In this document: in pieces, positions 63,643 through 64,000 of the stretch
Layout of the letters: every line of letters begins with the position of its first letter
Numbering within the stretch: the stretch's first letter is position 1
NCBI RefSeq assembly: GCF_000337615.1
Contig: NZ_AOII01000091.1
Location: 1 to 64,000, forward strand
Direction of reading: 5' to 3'
Origin: Natrinema pallidum DSM 3751
Lineage (GTDB): Archaea; Halobacteriota; Halobacteria; Halobacteriales; Natrialbaceae
DNA length: 64,000 nt
Made by a program: the position numbers and the translations under genes
The notes under the pieces: generated by a model
What the model was told of the DNA's origin: nothing
The model's database searches: none
The model's input: the letters and a program-made list of their open reading frames with translations, nothing else

Positions 63643-64000
63643 GAGTCGTGGCGTCCAGAAACGCGGCAGGTGTCTCGGCCACCTCGAGCTACCGACGGCC
63701 GCCGATTTCGAGGCGGGTCGGCCGGAAGCACGCACCTGTGTACACCTGTACGGAATGCTGTACCAGCGTAACGGCTGGGAGTCGGTTGAGGGAACCGCTT
63801 GAAATAGCAGATGGCTCTTTGGCTCACCGACTCGAGACCGGTCGTCGGTACCGGAAACAGAGACGTGTCTCAGCAACGAGAGCGACGCCATCGGACTGTA
63901 ATGGCGACCGCTGAGAGGCTCCACGAGGCGGCGCGTGGGTCGGTCGAACGGCTTCGGCGCTTAACGGGCGGCTCGCTGTCGGCTCCCCGCGATTACGTCG
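63643..64000. other. Window edge with a possible partial gene
   Basis: The left part is the promoter region of the Nramp-like gene. From ATG 63901 a plus-strand frame stays open to the end (33 codons, beginning MATAERLHEAARGSVERL), with a helical, haloarchaeal look. It may be the start of a gene cut by the window edge. On the minus strand a short frame entering from the right stops at 63961-63963. Neither can be confirmed. Confidence 0.2.

Noticed and set aside
1-64000. CRISPR array, rRNA, or replication origin
   Set aside because: No regularly spaced repeats, rRNA-like sequence, orc/cdc6 gene or origin-recognition-box cluster was seen.

Overview
The window is haloarchaeal chromosome. It is GC-rich, its proteins are very acidic, exported proteins carry twin-arginine (Tat) signals, and many genes have a TATA-like element about 25-35 nt before the start codon, as expected for leaderless transcripts. 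Typical haloarchaeal families include form III RuBisCO, RfcL, topoisomerase VI, HalOD1, FilR1-type regulators and halolysins. A Natrialbales-type organism is a reasonable guess, but sequence alone does not fix the genus. I see no rRNA, CRISPR array, complete transposon or integrase.

Layout. 0-8.7 kb: tRNA-Val(CAC), DoxX, corrinoid adenosyltransferase, an aldehyde dehydrogenase, the glycine decarboxylase pair gcvPA-gcvPB, a DUF2270 membrane protein and an AI-2E family permease. 8.7-16.4 kb: an AT-rich island with a Tat-exported metalloprotease split by an in-frame TAG, HMG-CoA synthase, DUF2150, a TatD-type hydrolase, an NhaC-type antiporter with a TRAM-like partner, and a NYN-domain protein. 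16.7-23.7 kb: two tandem Tat-dependent subtilases, a second aldehyde dehydrogenase, and gcvT-gcvH. 23.8-30.2 kb: a GIDE-like membrane protein, an HTH regulator, a YdjM-type protein, a CinA-like protein, a CNNM/CBS protein and a Tat lipoprotein.

30.2-41.3 kb holds the most informative part. A VapB-VapC toxin-antitoxin cassette sits between two 62-bp direct repeats that copy the rfcL core promoter and first seven codons. Next comes a biotin operon, bioB-bioU-bioF-bioD, with no bioA. It carries a BirA-box-like inverted repeat over its promoter and start codon. Then follow a haloalkane-dehalogenase-like hydrolase, form III RuBisCO, an acidic disordered protein and a 49-residue zinc ribbon.

41.4-64 kb: sucCD, a UbiA prenyltransferase, small zinc-ribbon proteins, a FilR1-type regulator, a MOSC protein facing a small beta-grasp-like protein, HalOD1, Lrp, tRNA-Glu(TTC), FAH and MBL hydrolases, two Nramp-related transporters that lack the classical metal motifs, the top6B-top6A operon, DsrE, a disulfide oxidoreductase, and an overlapping pair of K+-channel-like and SGNH-like membrane proteins.

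Functional links: glycine cleavage is complete but divided between two loci about 16 kb apart. Biotin genes are grouped and probably biotin-repressed. sucCD supplies the TCA cycle, HMG-CoA synthase the isoprenoid lipids, and UbiA a lipophilic product. Several membrane-protein genes are preceded by short ORFs whose stop codon overlaps the main start.
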